A stretch of DNA of 64,000 nt. It comes from Pseudomonas songnenensis (GTDB lineage: Bacteria; Pseudomonadota; Gammaproteobacteria; Pseudomonadales; Pseudomonadaceae). Location of the stretch: contig NZ_RFFN01000002.1 in assembly GCF_003696315.1 (NCBI RefSeq), forward strand, positions 124,001 through 188,000, written 5' to 3'. Positions 19,451 through 28,175 of the stretch are shown piece after piece (position 1 is the first letter of the stretch; every line of letters starts with the position of its first letter). The position numbers and the translations under genes were made by a program. The notes below the pieces were generated by a model. That model worked only from the letters and a program-made list of their open reading frames with translations. It ran no database searches and was not told the DNA's origin.

Positions 19451-20947
19451 ATGGTTCCCGTAATCGCCCTGGTGGGCCGCCCGAACGTCGGCAAGTCCAC
19501 CCTGTTCAACCGCCTGACCAAGAGCCGCGACGCCATCGTTGCCGAATACGCCGGGCTGACCCGTGACCGCCAGTACGGCGAGGCCAAGTGGCAGGGACGG
19601 ACCTACATCGTGATCGACACCGGGGGTATTTCCGGTGACGAGGAGGGCATCGACGCGAAGATGGCCGAGCAGTCGCTGCAGGCCATCGAGGAGGCCGACG
19701 CCGTACTGTTCATGGTCGATGCCCGTGCCGGAATGACCGCGGCGGACCAGATGATCGGCGAACACCTGCGCAAGCGGAACAAGCGCTGCTTCCTGGTGGC
19801 GAACAAGGTCGACAGCGTCGATCCGGACATCGCCCGCGCCGAGTTCAGCCCGCTGGGCCTGGGTGATGCGCTGCCGATCGCCGCTGCCCACGGCCGTGGC
19901 ATCAGCCACATGCTCGAGGAAGCGCTGGGCATTTTCCCCAAGGACAATGCCGAGGACGCAGAAGGCGGTGAGAATGCGGAGCTGGTCGAGGGCGAGGAAG
20001 TCGTCGCCGAAGGGCAGGAACCCAAGCGCATTCCTGGTCCCAGCGAAAAGGACGGGATCAAGATCGCCATCATCGGCCGCCCCAACGTCGGCAAGTCGAC
20101 GCTGGTCAACCGCATGCTCGGCGAAGAGCGGGTCATCGTCTACGATCAGGCTGGCACCACCCGGGACAGCATCTACATCCCGTTCGAGCGTGACGACGAG
20201 AAATACACGCTGATCGACACCGCCGGTGTGCGCCGTCGCGGCAAGATCTTCGAGGCGGTGGAAAAGTTCTCGGTGGTCAAGACGCTGCAGGCGATTCAGG
20301 ACGCCAACGTGGTCATCTTCGTCATGGATGCCCGCGAAGGTGTGGTCGAGCACGACCTCAACCTGCTGGGCTTCGTGCTGGAGACCGGACGTGCGCTGGT
20401 CATCGCACTGAACAAGTGGGACGGCATGGAACCGGGTGAGCGAGATTATGTGAAGACCGAGCTGGAGCGCCGGCTGTTCTTCGTCGATTTCGCCGATATC
20501 CACTTCATCTCCGCCAAGCACGGCACCGGCGTCGGCCATCTGTACAAGTCGGTACAGGCTGCATTTAAGTCGGCTATTACCCGCTGGCCGACCAGCCGTC
20601 TGACGCAGATCCTTGAAGACGCGGTGCGCGAGCACGCACCACCCATGGTTGCCAGCCGTCGGATCAAGCTCCGTTATGCGCACCTGGGTGGGGCCAACCC
20701 GCCACTGATCGTGATTCACGGAAACCAGGTGGATTCGATACCCAAGTCGTATACGCGCTATCTGGAGAACACCTATCGGCGTGTTCTGAAGCTGGTGGGT
20801 ACGCCTATCCGCATCGAATACAAGGGTGGCGAGAACCCGTACGAAGGGAAGAAAAACACCCTGACCGACCGCCAGGTCAACAAGAAGCGCCGCCTGATGT
20901 CGCACCACAAGAAGGCCGAGAAGAAGCGCCGCGACAAGAAGCGCTGA
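19451..20947 (+). CDS. der: Ribosome assembly GTPase Der (EngA)
   Basis: Essential GTPase with two tandem G domains that acts in 50S subunit maturation. ATG 19451 gives 498 residues; a GTG four codons upstream is rejected because the family starts [18 protein letters not shown]1 motifs GRPNVGKS occur at about residues 9-16 and 208-215, with DTGG/DTAG and NKVD/NKWD partners. An acidic linker joins the two G domains, and a KH-like domain with a very basic tail ([21 protein letters not shown]-type) ends the protein. Confidence 0.97.
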   Translation: MVPVIALVGRPNVGKSTLFNRLTKSRDAIVAEYAGLTRDRQYGEAKWQGRTYIVIDTGGISGDEEGIDAKMAEQSLQAIEEADAVLFMVDARAGMTAADQMIGEHLRKRNKRCFLVANKVDSVDPDIARAEFSPLGLGDALPIAAAHGRGISHMLEEALGIFPKDNAEDAEGGENAELVEGEEVVAEGQEPKRIPGPSEKDGIKIAIIGRPNVGKSTLVNRMLGEERVIVYDQAGTTRDSIYIPFERDDEKYTLIDTAGVRRRGKIFEAVEKFSVVKTLQAIQDANVVIFVMDAREGVVEHDLNLLGFVLETGRALVIALNKWDGMEPGERDYVKTELERRLFFVDFADIHFISAKHGTGVGHLYKSVQAAFKSAITRWPTSRLTQILEDAVREHAPPMVASRRIKLRYAHLGGANPPLIVIHGNQVDSIPKSYTRYLENTYRRVLKLVGTPIRIEYKGGENPYEGKKNTLTDRQVNKKRRLMSHHKKAEKKRRDKKR

Positions 20948-20967
20948 TCGCGCATTTCTTCAAGCCT

Positions 20968-20997
20968 GGGAACGGGGCGGTGTTTCCTCCCGTTCCT
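20968..20997. terminator. Hairpin between convergent der and cysE paralog
   Basis: Stem GGAACGGG (20969-20976) with CCCGTTCC (20989-20996) and loop GCGGTGTTTCCT. No long T-run on either side, so termination strength is uncertain, but the position between two converging genes fits a terminator. Confidence 0.55.
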
Positions 20998-21031
20998 GCT
21001 GTCGGGCCGCGCGCGTGGGCGCGGTGATGCC

Positions 21032-21826
21032 TCAGCTGTCACCGTCGAACGACTGGTCCATGTCCAGGGCCGGTCGCGCGTGGCGCGGCGTGCCGACCTG
21101 GCGGGCCGGATTGCCGACCACGGTGGTATGTGGCGCAACGGGGTGCAGCACGATGCTGCCGGCACCCACCTTGGCCCCCTCGCCAATCTCGATGTTGCCG
21201 AGAATCTTCGCGCCCGCGCCGATCATCACGCCGCTGCGAACCTTCGGATGACGGTCGCCACCTTCCTTGCCGGTCCCGCCCAGGGTCACGCCCTGCAGAA
21301 TCGACACATCATCGCCGACCACGGCCGTCTCGCCGATGACGATTCCGGTGCCATGGTCGAGCATGATGCCGCTGCCGATACGGCTGGCCGGATTGATGTC
21401 GATGCCGAGGCGTTCGTTGCAGCGTGCCTGGATGTACATCGCCAGCAAGCGCTCGCCGCGGCCGTGCAGCTGATGCCCGATGCGGTACGCCTGCAGCGCC
21501 AGAAAGCCTTTGGAGAACAGGAAGACCTCCAGTGCACTGTCGAATGCGGGGTCGCGGCTGACGATTGCCTGCAGGTCGCAGCAGGCCGTCTCGGCCAGCA
21601 CAGGCAGCTGGTGGTGCAGCCCGGCGAAGCGATCGGTCAGGGTGTGGCTCTGTTCGATGCTGTCGGCCAGGGCATGGCCGATGCGGTGGGCGAGCGCGCC
21701 ACCGAAGTCCGGCTGATCGAGGATGGTCTGGCGAACGATCGTGGCCAGGGTCGGCTCGGTGTCCAGGGCACGTTGCGCCTGTGCGCGCAGCTCGCTCCAC
21801 AGGTCGCTGACGGAAAGGTTCGACAT
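21032..21826 (-). CDS. cysE: Serine O-acetyltransferase, long form (second copy)
   Basis: Makes O-acetylserine for cysteine synthesis. The ATG at 21826 (MSNLSVSDLWSELRAQAQ) has AAGGAACT upstream and gives 264 residues; the open frame runs 33 codons further without a family match. Unlike the copy at 5128-5904 it carries the full helical SATase N-terminal domain (about residues 6-110) before the hexapeptide beta-helix (about 145-225, with [18 protein letters not shown] and GVTLGGTGKEGGDRHPKV). This is the enteric CysE layout. It is monocistronic and divergent from the aminotransferase gene. Confidence 0.92.
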   Translation of the reverse strand: MSNLSVSDLWSELRAQAQRALDTEPTLATIVRQTILDQPDFGGALAHRIGHALADSIEQSHTLTDRFAGLHHQLPVLAETACCDLQAIVSRDPAFDSALEVFLFSKGFLALQAYRIGHQLHGRGERLLAMYIQARCNERLGIDINPASRIGSGIMLDHGTGIVIGETAVVGDDVSILQGVTLGGTGKEGGDRHPKVRSGVMIGAGAKILGNIEIGEGAKVGAGSIVLHPVAPHTTVVGNPARQVGTPRHARPALDMDQSFDGDS

Positions 21827-21985
21827 GGCAGTTCCTTGAGGGTCGATGACGGGTTGGCCATTGCCTGAACTGTAGCAGCCTGAACAGGCCGTCGGCCGCC
21901 GCGTCTCGTATCGGGTCGCGCTCATCGGCTATCCTGTCGGCCTTCGCTGCCGACTCTCAAACGGCAGGCCTGTCGGACGATCGTC

Positions 21986-23134
21986 ATGCTCACCAGTAAA
22001 TTGCCCAATGTCGGCACGACCATCTTCACCACCATGTCGCAGCTCGCTGCCGACACCGGTGCCTTGAATCTCTCCCAGGGCTTTCCCGACTTCGACGGCC
22101 CCGAGGCGTTGCGCGAAGCCCTTACGCGCCACGTCATGGCCGGCCACAACCAGTACGCTCCCATGGCCGGCCTGCCGGCGCTGCGCGAGCAGGTGGCGGC
22201 CAAGGTGGCCGGCCTGTACGGAAGGCAGGTGGACGTCGCCAGCGAAGTCACCATCACCCCTGGTGCCACCCAGGCGATTTTCTGCGCGATCCAGGCGGTG
22301 GTCCGCCCCGGCGACGAGGTGATCGTGTTCGATCCCTGCTACGACAGTTACGAGCCGTCCGTGCAACTGGCCGGAGGCACCTGTATCCACCAGCAGCTGA
22401 GCCTGCCGGACTTCCGGATCGACTGGCAGCGACTGGCCGATGCCATAACCCCGCGCACGCGGATGATCGTGCTCAACACCCCGCACAATCCCAGCGGCGC
22501 GCTGATCGATGGCGGCGATCTGGATCGGCTGGCAGCACTGATCCGCGAGCGCGACATCTACCTGCTCAGCGACGAGGTTTACGAGCACCTGGTCTTCGAC
22601 GGCCGGGAGCACGCCAGCGTGCTGCGTCACGAGGAGCTGTATCAGCGTGCATTTGTCGTCAGCTCGTTCGGCAAGACCTATCACGTCACTGGCTGGAAGA
22701 CCGGTTACGTGGTGGCACCGGCGTCGCTCAGCAGCGAACTGCGCAAGGTACATCAGTACGTCAGCTTTACCGGCGTCACGCCACTGCAATGGGCGCTGGC
22801 TGACTTCATGGCGGCGCATCCGGAACACATCTCCGAGCTGCCAGCCTTCTATCAGGCCAAGCGAGATCTGTTCTGCGACCTGTTGGCCGGCTCCCGCTTC
22901 CGCTTCACCCGGGCCGCTGGCACCTACTTCCAGCTGGCCGATTATTCGGCGATCCGCCCCGATCTCGACGATGTCGCCATGGCCGAGTGGCTGACCCGCG
23001 AGCACGGCGTGGCGAGCATTCCGATCTCGGTGTTCTACCAGGATGCGCCGGCCAATCTCAGGCTGGTGCGCTTCTGCTTTGCCAAACGAGAGGAGACGCT
23101 GCGTCAGGCAGCGGAACGACTATGCGCGATCTGA
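21986..23134 (+). CDS. Glutamine/methionine-type aminotransferase (YbdL-like)
   Basis: PLP class I/II aminotransferase of the YbdL group, which prefers methionine, glutamine and aromatic amino acids with their keto acids. 382 residues. Visible motifs: LSQGFPDFDGPEAL (N-terminal substrate region), NTPHNPSGA (about 168-176), SDEVYEHLVFDG (PLP-pyridine Asp-Tyr) and the PLP lysine in SSFGKTYHVTGWKTGY (about 230-245). It overlaps the next gene by 13 bp, and that gene encodes an omega-amidase; together they can transaminate with glutamine and remove the product irreversibly. Substrate range is inferred. Confidence 0.88.
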   Translation: MLTSKLPNVGTTIFTTMSQLAADTGALNLSQGFPDFDGPEALREALTRHVMAGHNQYAPMAGLPALREQVAAKVAGLYGRQVDVASEVTITPGATQAIFCAIQAVVRPGDEVIVFDPCYDSYEPSVQLAGGTCIHQQLSLPDFRIDWQRLADAITPRTRMIVLNTPHNPSGALIDGGDLDRLAALIRERDIYLLSDEVYEHLVFDGREHASVLRHEELYQRAFVVSSFGKTYHVTGWKTGYVVAPASLSSELRKVHQYVSFTGVTPLQWALADFMAAHPEHISELPAFYQAKRDLFCDLLAGSRFRFTRAAGTYFQLADYSAIRPDLDDVAMAEWLTREHGVASIPISVFYQDAPANLRLVRFCFAKREETLRQAAERLCAI

Positions 23135-23916
23135 ACAACCTGCCCGATCTCGAACTGGCCCTGCTCCAGACCACGCTGGTCTGGCAGGATGCCGATGCCA
23201 ACCGCGAGCGTTTCGCCGGGCTGCTCGACCAGGCCCGCGGTGCCGATCTGATCGTGCTGCCGGAGATGTTCACCACCGGTTTTTCCATGGACTCGGCGGC
23301 CCTGGCCGAGCCGGAAGAGGGCGCGACCTACGCCTGGCTGCGCAGCCAGGCGGCCCGGCTGGATGCGATCGTCACCGGCAGCGTGATCATCGAGGCCGCC
23401 GACGGCAGCCATCGCAACCGCCTGCTCTGGGCGCGTCCGGACGGCGAGGTGCTGCATTACGACAAGCGCCACCTGTTCCGCATGGCCGGCGAGCACAAGC
23501 ACTACACGCCGGGGCAGCAACAGGCGCTGTTCGAAGTGAACGGCTGGCGGGTGCGTCCGCTGATCTGCTACGACCTGCGCTTCCCGGTGTGGAGTCGCGA
23601 TCCGCACGGCACCGACCTGCTGCTCTACACGGCCAACTGGCCGGCGGCGCGCCGCGATGCCTGGAACCGCCTGCTGCCGGCGCGCGCCATCGAAAACCTC
23701 TGCTACGTGGCGGCGGTCAATCGGGTCGGCGAGGACGGCAAGGGTTACCCCTATAGCGGTGACAGCCAGGTGCTCGACTTCAAGGGCGATGCGCTGCTCG
23801 ATGCCGGCGATCGCGATGGCGTGTTCCGCTGTTCCCTGCGCGCCCGTGACCTGGCGGCATTCCGCGAGCGCTTCCCGGCGTACCACGACGGCGACGAGTT
23901 CGAGCTGAAGCTCTAG
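23122..23916 (+). CDS. Omega-amidase, nitrilase family (YafV-like)
   Basis: Carbon-nitrogen hydrolase that deaminates 2-oxoglutaramate or 2-oxosuccinamate. ATG 23122 gives 264 residues beginning MRDLNNLPDLELALLQTTL. The Glu-Lys-Cys triad is visible: E in IVLPEMFTTGF, K in HYDKRHLFRMAGE and C in RPLICYDLRFPVW. It begins inside the preceding aminotransferase gene, so the two are co-translated. The stop overlaps the stop of the convergent permease gene (CTAG shared). Confidence 0.9.
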   Translation: MRDLNNLPDLELALLQTTLVWQDADANRERFAGLLDQARGADLIVLPEMFTTGFSMDSAALAEPEEGATYAWLRSQAARLDAIVTGSVIIEAADGSHRNRLLWARPDGEVLHYDKRHLFRMAGEHKHYTPGQQQALFEVNGWRVRPLICYDLRFPVWSRDPHGTDLLLYTANWPAARRDAWNRLLPARAIENLCYVAAVNRVGEDGKGYPYSGDSQVLDFKGDALLDAGDRDGVFRCSLRARDLAAFRERFPAYHDGDEFELKL

Positions 23917-25262
23917 GGCTCGACGCCCTGGGGAGCGCTCACTGCAGCCGGGCTGCGCACCAGCAGAAGCGGCAGGCCGAAGGCAAGGACCAGCAGCCCC
24001 AGCAGCGCGCCCGGTCCCGCGTAGAGCATGCTGGAGACGAACAGGCCCAGGCAGCTGCTGGCGAACAGCAGCGGCAGCCAGGGGTACCAGGGCACACGGA
24101 ATGGGCGTGGCGCCGAGGCCTCCAGCCGCCGCAGTCGCAGCAGCGACAGCGCCGTCATGCACATGAAGAACCAGAATACCGGCGCGGTGTAGGCGACCAT
24201 CGCCTGCACGCCGCTTTGGCTCAGCGCGCCGAACAGGATCAGCAGCAGGGTGATCGCCGCCTGTACCAGCAATGCCCGCACGGGCGTCGAGCCACGCTCG
24301 TTCCACGCCGCGAGCCGATGCAGCCGCGGCACATCCCGGCCCAGCGCGTAATACACCCGTGCTCCGGTGAGGATCGTCGCGTTGAGCGTGCTGAGCGCGG
24401 TAAAGCAGATCAGCAGGCTCAGCCCCTGGGCCGCCCGGCTACCGGCGACGATCTCCATCAGATCGGCACCGATCGCGTCCGACTGGCTGAGTGCCTGCAG
24501 CCCGAATATCTGCAGCAGTGCCAGGTTGGTCAGCAAATAGAGGGTGGTCACCAGCAGCGTGCCGAGCAGCAATACGCGGCCCATGTTGCGCGCCGGGTTG
24601 CGCAGCTCGCCCGACAGGTAGGCGGTTTCGTTCCAGCCTCCGTAGGTCAGCAGCACGAAGACCATGCCCATGCCCAGCATGCCGAGGCCTCCGTCGCGCG
24701 GCTCGATCGCGGCCGGCGAGCTGGGTCCACTGGAAAGCAGGCCGGCCAGCATCACGCCGATGACGGCGACTAGGGTGAGGCTGCTCAGGGCGATCTGGAC
24801 GCGTTTGGACTCGCGCGTGCCGCACACGTTGAGTGTGGTCAGCAATGCCACCGAGAGCAGAGCGTGCAGCGTGCCGCCGTGGGCGCCCAAAGGCATCAGC
24901 CGTTGCGCGTAGTCGCCGTAGATGAAGGCCACCGCGGCGATGGCGCCGGTCTGGATCACGGTACCGCGGGCCCAGGCGAACATCAGGCCGAAACGGCGGC
25001 CCCAGGCCAGTCGCAGGTAGTGGTATTCGCCGCCCTCGTCGGGGAAGCTCGCGCCCAGCTCCGCGTAGCACAGCGCGCCAACCAGCATCAGCGCGCCTCC
25101 GGCCAGCCAGAGGGCGATATACAGCGTCCCGCTGTCGGCATGCCGGGCGACCAGGGGCGGGAAACCGAAGATGCCGACGCCCACCACGACGCCGACCAGC
25201 ACGGCTACGCCATCGATCACCGAGAGGCCGCCACTGTGCCGCGAGCGCATCTGGCTGCTCAT
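23913..25262 (-). CDS. APC family amino acid permease
   Basis: Inner-membrane amino acid/polyamine transporter of the APC superfamily. 449 residues with about twelve hydrophobic helices. The N-terminal helix 1 segment GVAVLVGVVVGVGIFGFPP contains the broken-helix glycine motif used for substrate backbone binding, and YAELGASFPDEGGEYHYL follows helix 2, as in the family. Substrate cannot be read from sequence. It lies 2 bp downstream of the methyltransferase-fold gene on the same strand, so the two may be co-transcribed. Confidence 0.85.
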   Translation of the reverse strand: MSSQMRSRHSGGLSVIDGVAVLVGVVVGVGIFGFPPLVARHADSGTLYIALWLAGGALMLVGALCYAELGASFPDEGGEYHYLRLAWGRRFGLMFAWARGTVIQTGAIAAVAFIYGDYAQRLMPLGAHGGTLHALLSVALLTTLNVCGTRESKRVQIALSSLTLVAVIGVMLAGLLSSGPSSPAAIEPRDGGLGMLGMGMVFVLLTYGGWNETAYLSGELRNPARNMGRVLLLGTLLVTTLYLLTNLALLQIFGLQALSQSDAIGADLMEIVAGSRAAQGLSLLICFTALSTLNATILTGARVYYALGRDVPRLHRLAAWNERGSTPVRALLVQAAITLLLILFGALSQSGVQAMVAYTAPVFWFFMCMTALSLLRLRRLEASAPRPFRVPWYPWLPLLFASSCLGLFVSSMLYAGPGALLGLLVLAFGLPLLLVRSPAAVSAPQGVEP

Positions 25263-25264
25263 GC

Positions 25265-26065
25265 TCAGCTACGCCGCGCGCTCCAGCCGGAGGCGGCGCC
25301 TTCGCCTTGCAGCGGGTTGATACGGTCGCCTTCCACCTTGCCCACGTAGTCCATGCCGCCCACGTTGAAGTGGAGCACGTCGCCTTCGAGGCTGCCGGTT
25401 ACGCTGTTGTGCAGCCCGCCGGAGCGCGCCACGCCGAGCACCTGCTGGAACTGCTGCTGCAGATCGAGCGTGAAGCCCCCTTCCTGCGTTTCGACTTTCC
25501 AGCGCCCGTCGACCTTGGCCGGTACCACCCACAGGTAGACGTAGCTGCCGCCGACGTAGTCGGTGCGATCGGCCGGCCAGTCGTTCATGTCGAATGCATG
25601 GGATACCACCCGGGTGCCAGGCTTGAGCGTATCGAGGATGACCGGGCGCAAGCGCATGTTGATCCGCGGCAGCAGATACATGGTCACTACGGTAGCCTCG
25701 GCAATGTCCTTCTTGAACAGGTCGCCCTGCTCGAAGCTGACCTTGTCGGCAACCCCCGCCGCCTCGGCATTGGCCTTGGCCTCGCGGATGCGTTCCGGGT
25801 CGAGGTCGATGCCCAGCGCCGAGTCGGCGCCGCGATCGCGGACCGCGGCGATGGCGATGCGGCCATCGCCGGAGCCGAGGTCGATGACGGTATCGCCGGC
25901 CTTCACATCGGCCATCGCCAGCATCCGCGCCACAACGCGATCGGGCGTCGGCACGTAGGGAACGTCAAGCTCCGGCGTAATCTGCGCGTGAGCGGGAAAC
26001 AGTGCGGCCAGCAGCAAGGCCAGGACTGCAAGCGACGCCGGACGGCGGGCGATGGCGAGCGACAT
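25265..26065 (-). CDS. Class I methyltransferase-fold protein with signal peptide
   Basis: Start ATG 26065 is preceded by AAGGGGAT and gives 266 residues; the open frame extends upstream but without a credible start. Residues 1-28 (MSLAIARR...LFPAHAQ) form a clear Sec signal with an AHA-Q cleavage site. Residues 35-180 are a Rossmann SAM-methyltransferase core: motif I VIDLGSGDGRI (about 60-70), acidic GIDLDPE (85-91) and motif IV-like EATVVTMYLLPRIN. A C-terminal region of about 80 residues (about 186-266) looks beta-rich and has no recognised function. SAM is not known to be available in the periplasm, so activity there is doubtful. It may be a lysine-methyltransferase relative, a repurposed fold, or a protein that stays inside. 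Confidence 0.75.
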   Translation of the reverse strand: MSLAIARRPASLAVLALLLAALFPAHAQITPELDVPYVPTPDRVVARMLAMADVKAGDTVIDLGSGDGRIAIAAVRDRGADSALGIDLDPERIREAKANAEAAGVADKVSFEQGDLFKKDIAEATVVTMYLLPRINMRLRPVILDTLKPGTRVVSHAFDMNDWPADRTDYVGGSYVYLWVVPAKVDGRWKVETQEGGFTLDLQQQFQQVLGVARSGGLHNSVTGSLEGDVLHFNVGGMDYVGKVEGDRINPLQGEGAASGWSARRS

Positions 26066-26276
26066 GGGGGATCCCCTTGGTTCGGCCCGTTGGGCTTGGG
26101 TGGACGTTAATGTCCGGACCCACGTCCGGTCGCAAGGTTCTCCTCGCTGGCTGATGGAATGCTCGGCGAGGCTCGCTCGCTGCCTCCCGGGCCGCGTGGC
26201 ACGGGCGTTACCCTCGAACCGCCGGCTTGTAACGCGATGTGAAGGATATGCCTGCCTGTTCCGGCTCCCGTCCGGG

Positions 26277-26642
26277 TCACCTGTGGCGTAGCCGCCACAG
26301 CAGCCAGCCATAGACCAGCAGATTGGTCAGCACCACTACGGCGGCCAGCACGTATTGCACCGGCGTACTAAGCCAGTCGGGGTAGATCAGCGGCAGCAGG
26401 TAGTGCTCGATGAATCCCGCTTCGTAGCCTTCGTTGCCGGCCAGCCGCCGCAGCAGGTTTTCCCAATAGGTCAGCGGGCAGGCGCCGCCGCTCAGTTCGA
26501 TGTAGATGCCCCAGGCTACGGCCGGAAGGTGCAGCAGCAAAAAGCCGCGTCTCCAGGCCACCAGCAGACCGCCGAACAGCACGAAAAGGATGAAGCTCAG
26601 GTGCAACAGCAGTACGGCGTCGGCACCGATCCGATAGAGCAT
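26277..26642 (-). CDS. DUF2784 small membrane protein
   Basis: 121 residues from ATG 26642 (MLYRIGADAVLLLHLSFILFVLFGG). Three hydrophobic helices (about 9-30, 34-52 and 92-115), with the family-like motif GGACPLTYWENLLRR between helices 2 and 3. No function is known. It starts 4 bp after the stop of the DUF2238 gene, so the two are probably one operon. Confidence 0.8.
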   Translation of the reverse strand: MLYRIGADAVLLLHLSFILFVLFGGLLVAWRRGFLLLHLPAVAWGIYIELSGGACPLTYWENLLRRLAGNEGYEAGFIEHYLLPLIYPDWLSTPVQYVLAAVVVLTNLLVYGWLLWRLRHR

Positions 26643-26646
26643 GGCG

Positions 26647-27288
26647 TCAGCCCGCCGCGCCGGCACGCTGCAGATGCTCGATCTGCCGGTCCTGCATGCC
26701 CGCCAGCAGGCTGACCGACAGTAACGCACCGAGCAGCGCCATGAGCATGTCGGACTGGGTATCCCAGGGGTCGCCCTGGGTGCCGAGGAAGTCCACGGCG
26801 CCCTGTCCCGCCAGCAGCGCCACCCACCACTCGATCAGTTCATAGAAGGCGCTGAATGCCAGCGCGACGCAGACCGCGAGAAAGCCGAGCATCTTCCCCG
26901 GCACGACGAAGCGCCGGCGCAACAGGATTTCCCGGGCGAGCAGGGCTGGCGTCACGCCCTGGATAAAATGCCCGAGCTTGTCGTAGGGGTTGCGGCTGAG
27001 GTCGAACCATTCCTGCACCCAGAACCCCGGCGGTACCCTGGCATAGGTATAGGTGCCGCCGAGAATCAGGATCAGTGCGTGAATGGCGATCACCACATAG
27101 AGCAGGCGGGTCAGCGGAAACGACCGATGACTGAGCAGCAGCACCGGTGCGGCGATCAGCACCGGTGCGACCTCCAGCAGCCAGGTGGCGCGGTCGTATG
27201 GCGCGATGGCCGAGGCGATCAGCGCCAGCAGCACGAGAGTGCCGAGCGTCAGGTGAAGCGTTCTGTCCTGCATCGAAGTTGCCAGCAT
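26647..27288 (-). CDS. DUF2238 (YjdF-type) membrane protein
   Basis: About 213 residues if the ATG at 27288 is used; ATG 27273 (MQDRTLHLTLG) is equally possible because neither has a strong ribosome site. About six hydrophobic helices. Family-like conserved parts are YDKLGHFIQGVTPALLAREILLRR and FSAFYELIEWW, with DFLGTQGDPWDTQSDMLMALLGALL near the C-terminus. Function unknown. It sits between endA and the DUF2784 gene, all on the minus strand. Confidence 0.8.
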   Translation of the reverse strand: MLATSMQDRTLHLTLGTLVLLALIASAIAPYDRATWLLEVAPVLIAAPVLLLSHRSFPLTRLLYVVIAIHALILILGGTYTYARVPPGFWVQEWFDLSRNPYDKLGHFIQGVTPALLAREILLRRRFVVPGKMLGFLAVCVALAFSAFYELIEWWVALLAGQGAVDFLGTQGDPWDTQSDMLMALLGALLSVSLLAGMQDRQIEHLQRAGAAG

Positions 27289-27343
27289 GGCCCAACCAGC
27301 CGGCAGCATGCAGCGGCGCCGGGCGGCGTGCAACCGACGCCGG

Positions 27344-28075
27344 TTAACCCTGGCCGTCGGTGCGTTTCGCTGAATGGGACAGCGCACGGTTGCAGCGCTG
27401 CAGATCGACTGCGCCGACGAAGTCGTTGGCGTTGCCCTGTACGCAGGCGATGCGCTGATTGCGCCAGCGCTCCCACTCGCTGACCGGGTACTGACGGTTC
27501 CAGATGTCGTACAGGCGCTGGTCCTGCTTCGACAGGCGCAACTTGTAGCGCTCGCTCATGTACAGATAGGTACGGGCAATGGCGCCGCGGCTGTATTCGG
27601 GCGGCATCGCCGTGCGCTGCTTGAAGTTGACCACGAAGGGGCAGGCGCCGTACTGGCTGGGCTTTTCGCTGAGCATGCCGAAGCCGAAGTTGCTGCGGTC
27701 GCCGTTCACCTCGCCGACCACCGGGACCAGGTTGTGCAGGTCGGCCTCCGCCCGGCTGAACACCGGATCGTTGGCCGTGCAGTGCTTGCGTCCGCCCTGT
27801 TGCCAGCATTGCCGCTGATGGCCGATCACCCAGGCCGGCACGATGTGCTCCCATTCGACCCGCTCGGCCCGTTTGGGCTGTTTGCGGGGAATGTAGCCGC
27901 AGCTGGCGAGATCGATGCGGTTGCCCTTGAACTGGCAGCCGCAATAGAAATCCACCGGGCGGTCGGCATAGATGGCCCAGGCCACCTTCTTGGCCTCGCG
28001 GAAGGTGCGAGGCGCGTCGGCGCAGGCGCTGGAGGAAAACAGCAGGACAAGCAGGAAAAAGCTGAAGCGGCGCAT
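27344..28075 (-). CDS. endA: Periplasmic endonuclease I
   Basis: Sequence-non-specific deoxyribonuclease of the periplasm. 243 residues with a signal peptide ending SSSACADAP (cleavage about residue 19). The beta-beta-alpha metal nuclease motif is present: [13 protein letters not shown] (catalytic His) followed by [20 protein letters not shown] with the metal-binding Asn. Paired cysteines ([16 protein letters not shown]) fit the disulfide-stabilised family. Single gene or first of a run with the DUF2238/DUF2784 genes. Confidence 0.93.
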   Translation of the reverse strand: MRRFSFFLLVLLFSSSACADAPRTFREAKKVAWAIYADRPVDFYCGCQFKGNRIDLASCGYIPRKQPKRAERVEWEHIVPAWVIGHQRQCWQQGGRKHCTANDPVFSRAEADLHNLVPVVGEVNGDRSNFGFGMLSEKPSQYGACPFVVNFKQRTAMPPEYSRGAIARTYLYMSERYKLRLSKQDQRLYDIWNRQYPVSEWERWRNQRIACVQGNANDFVGAVDLQRCNRALSHSAKRTDGQG

Positions 28076-28175
28076 GGAAGTCTCGACGACTGAACGAGTT
28101 CCGCATCCATGCGAAGGGCCGGCATTCTACCGCTGCGGCTATGAAAAACCGTATAAAACAATAACTTGCGTGATG

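Noticed and set aside
18065-20908. A 947-codon open frame on the minus strand across bamB and der
   Set aside because: It is antisense to two well supported genes, has no recognisable domain, and its composition is what GC-rich coding DNA yields on the opposite strand.
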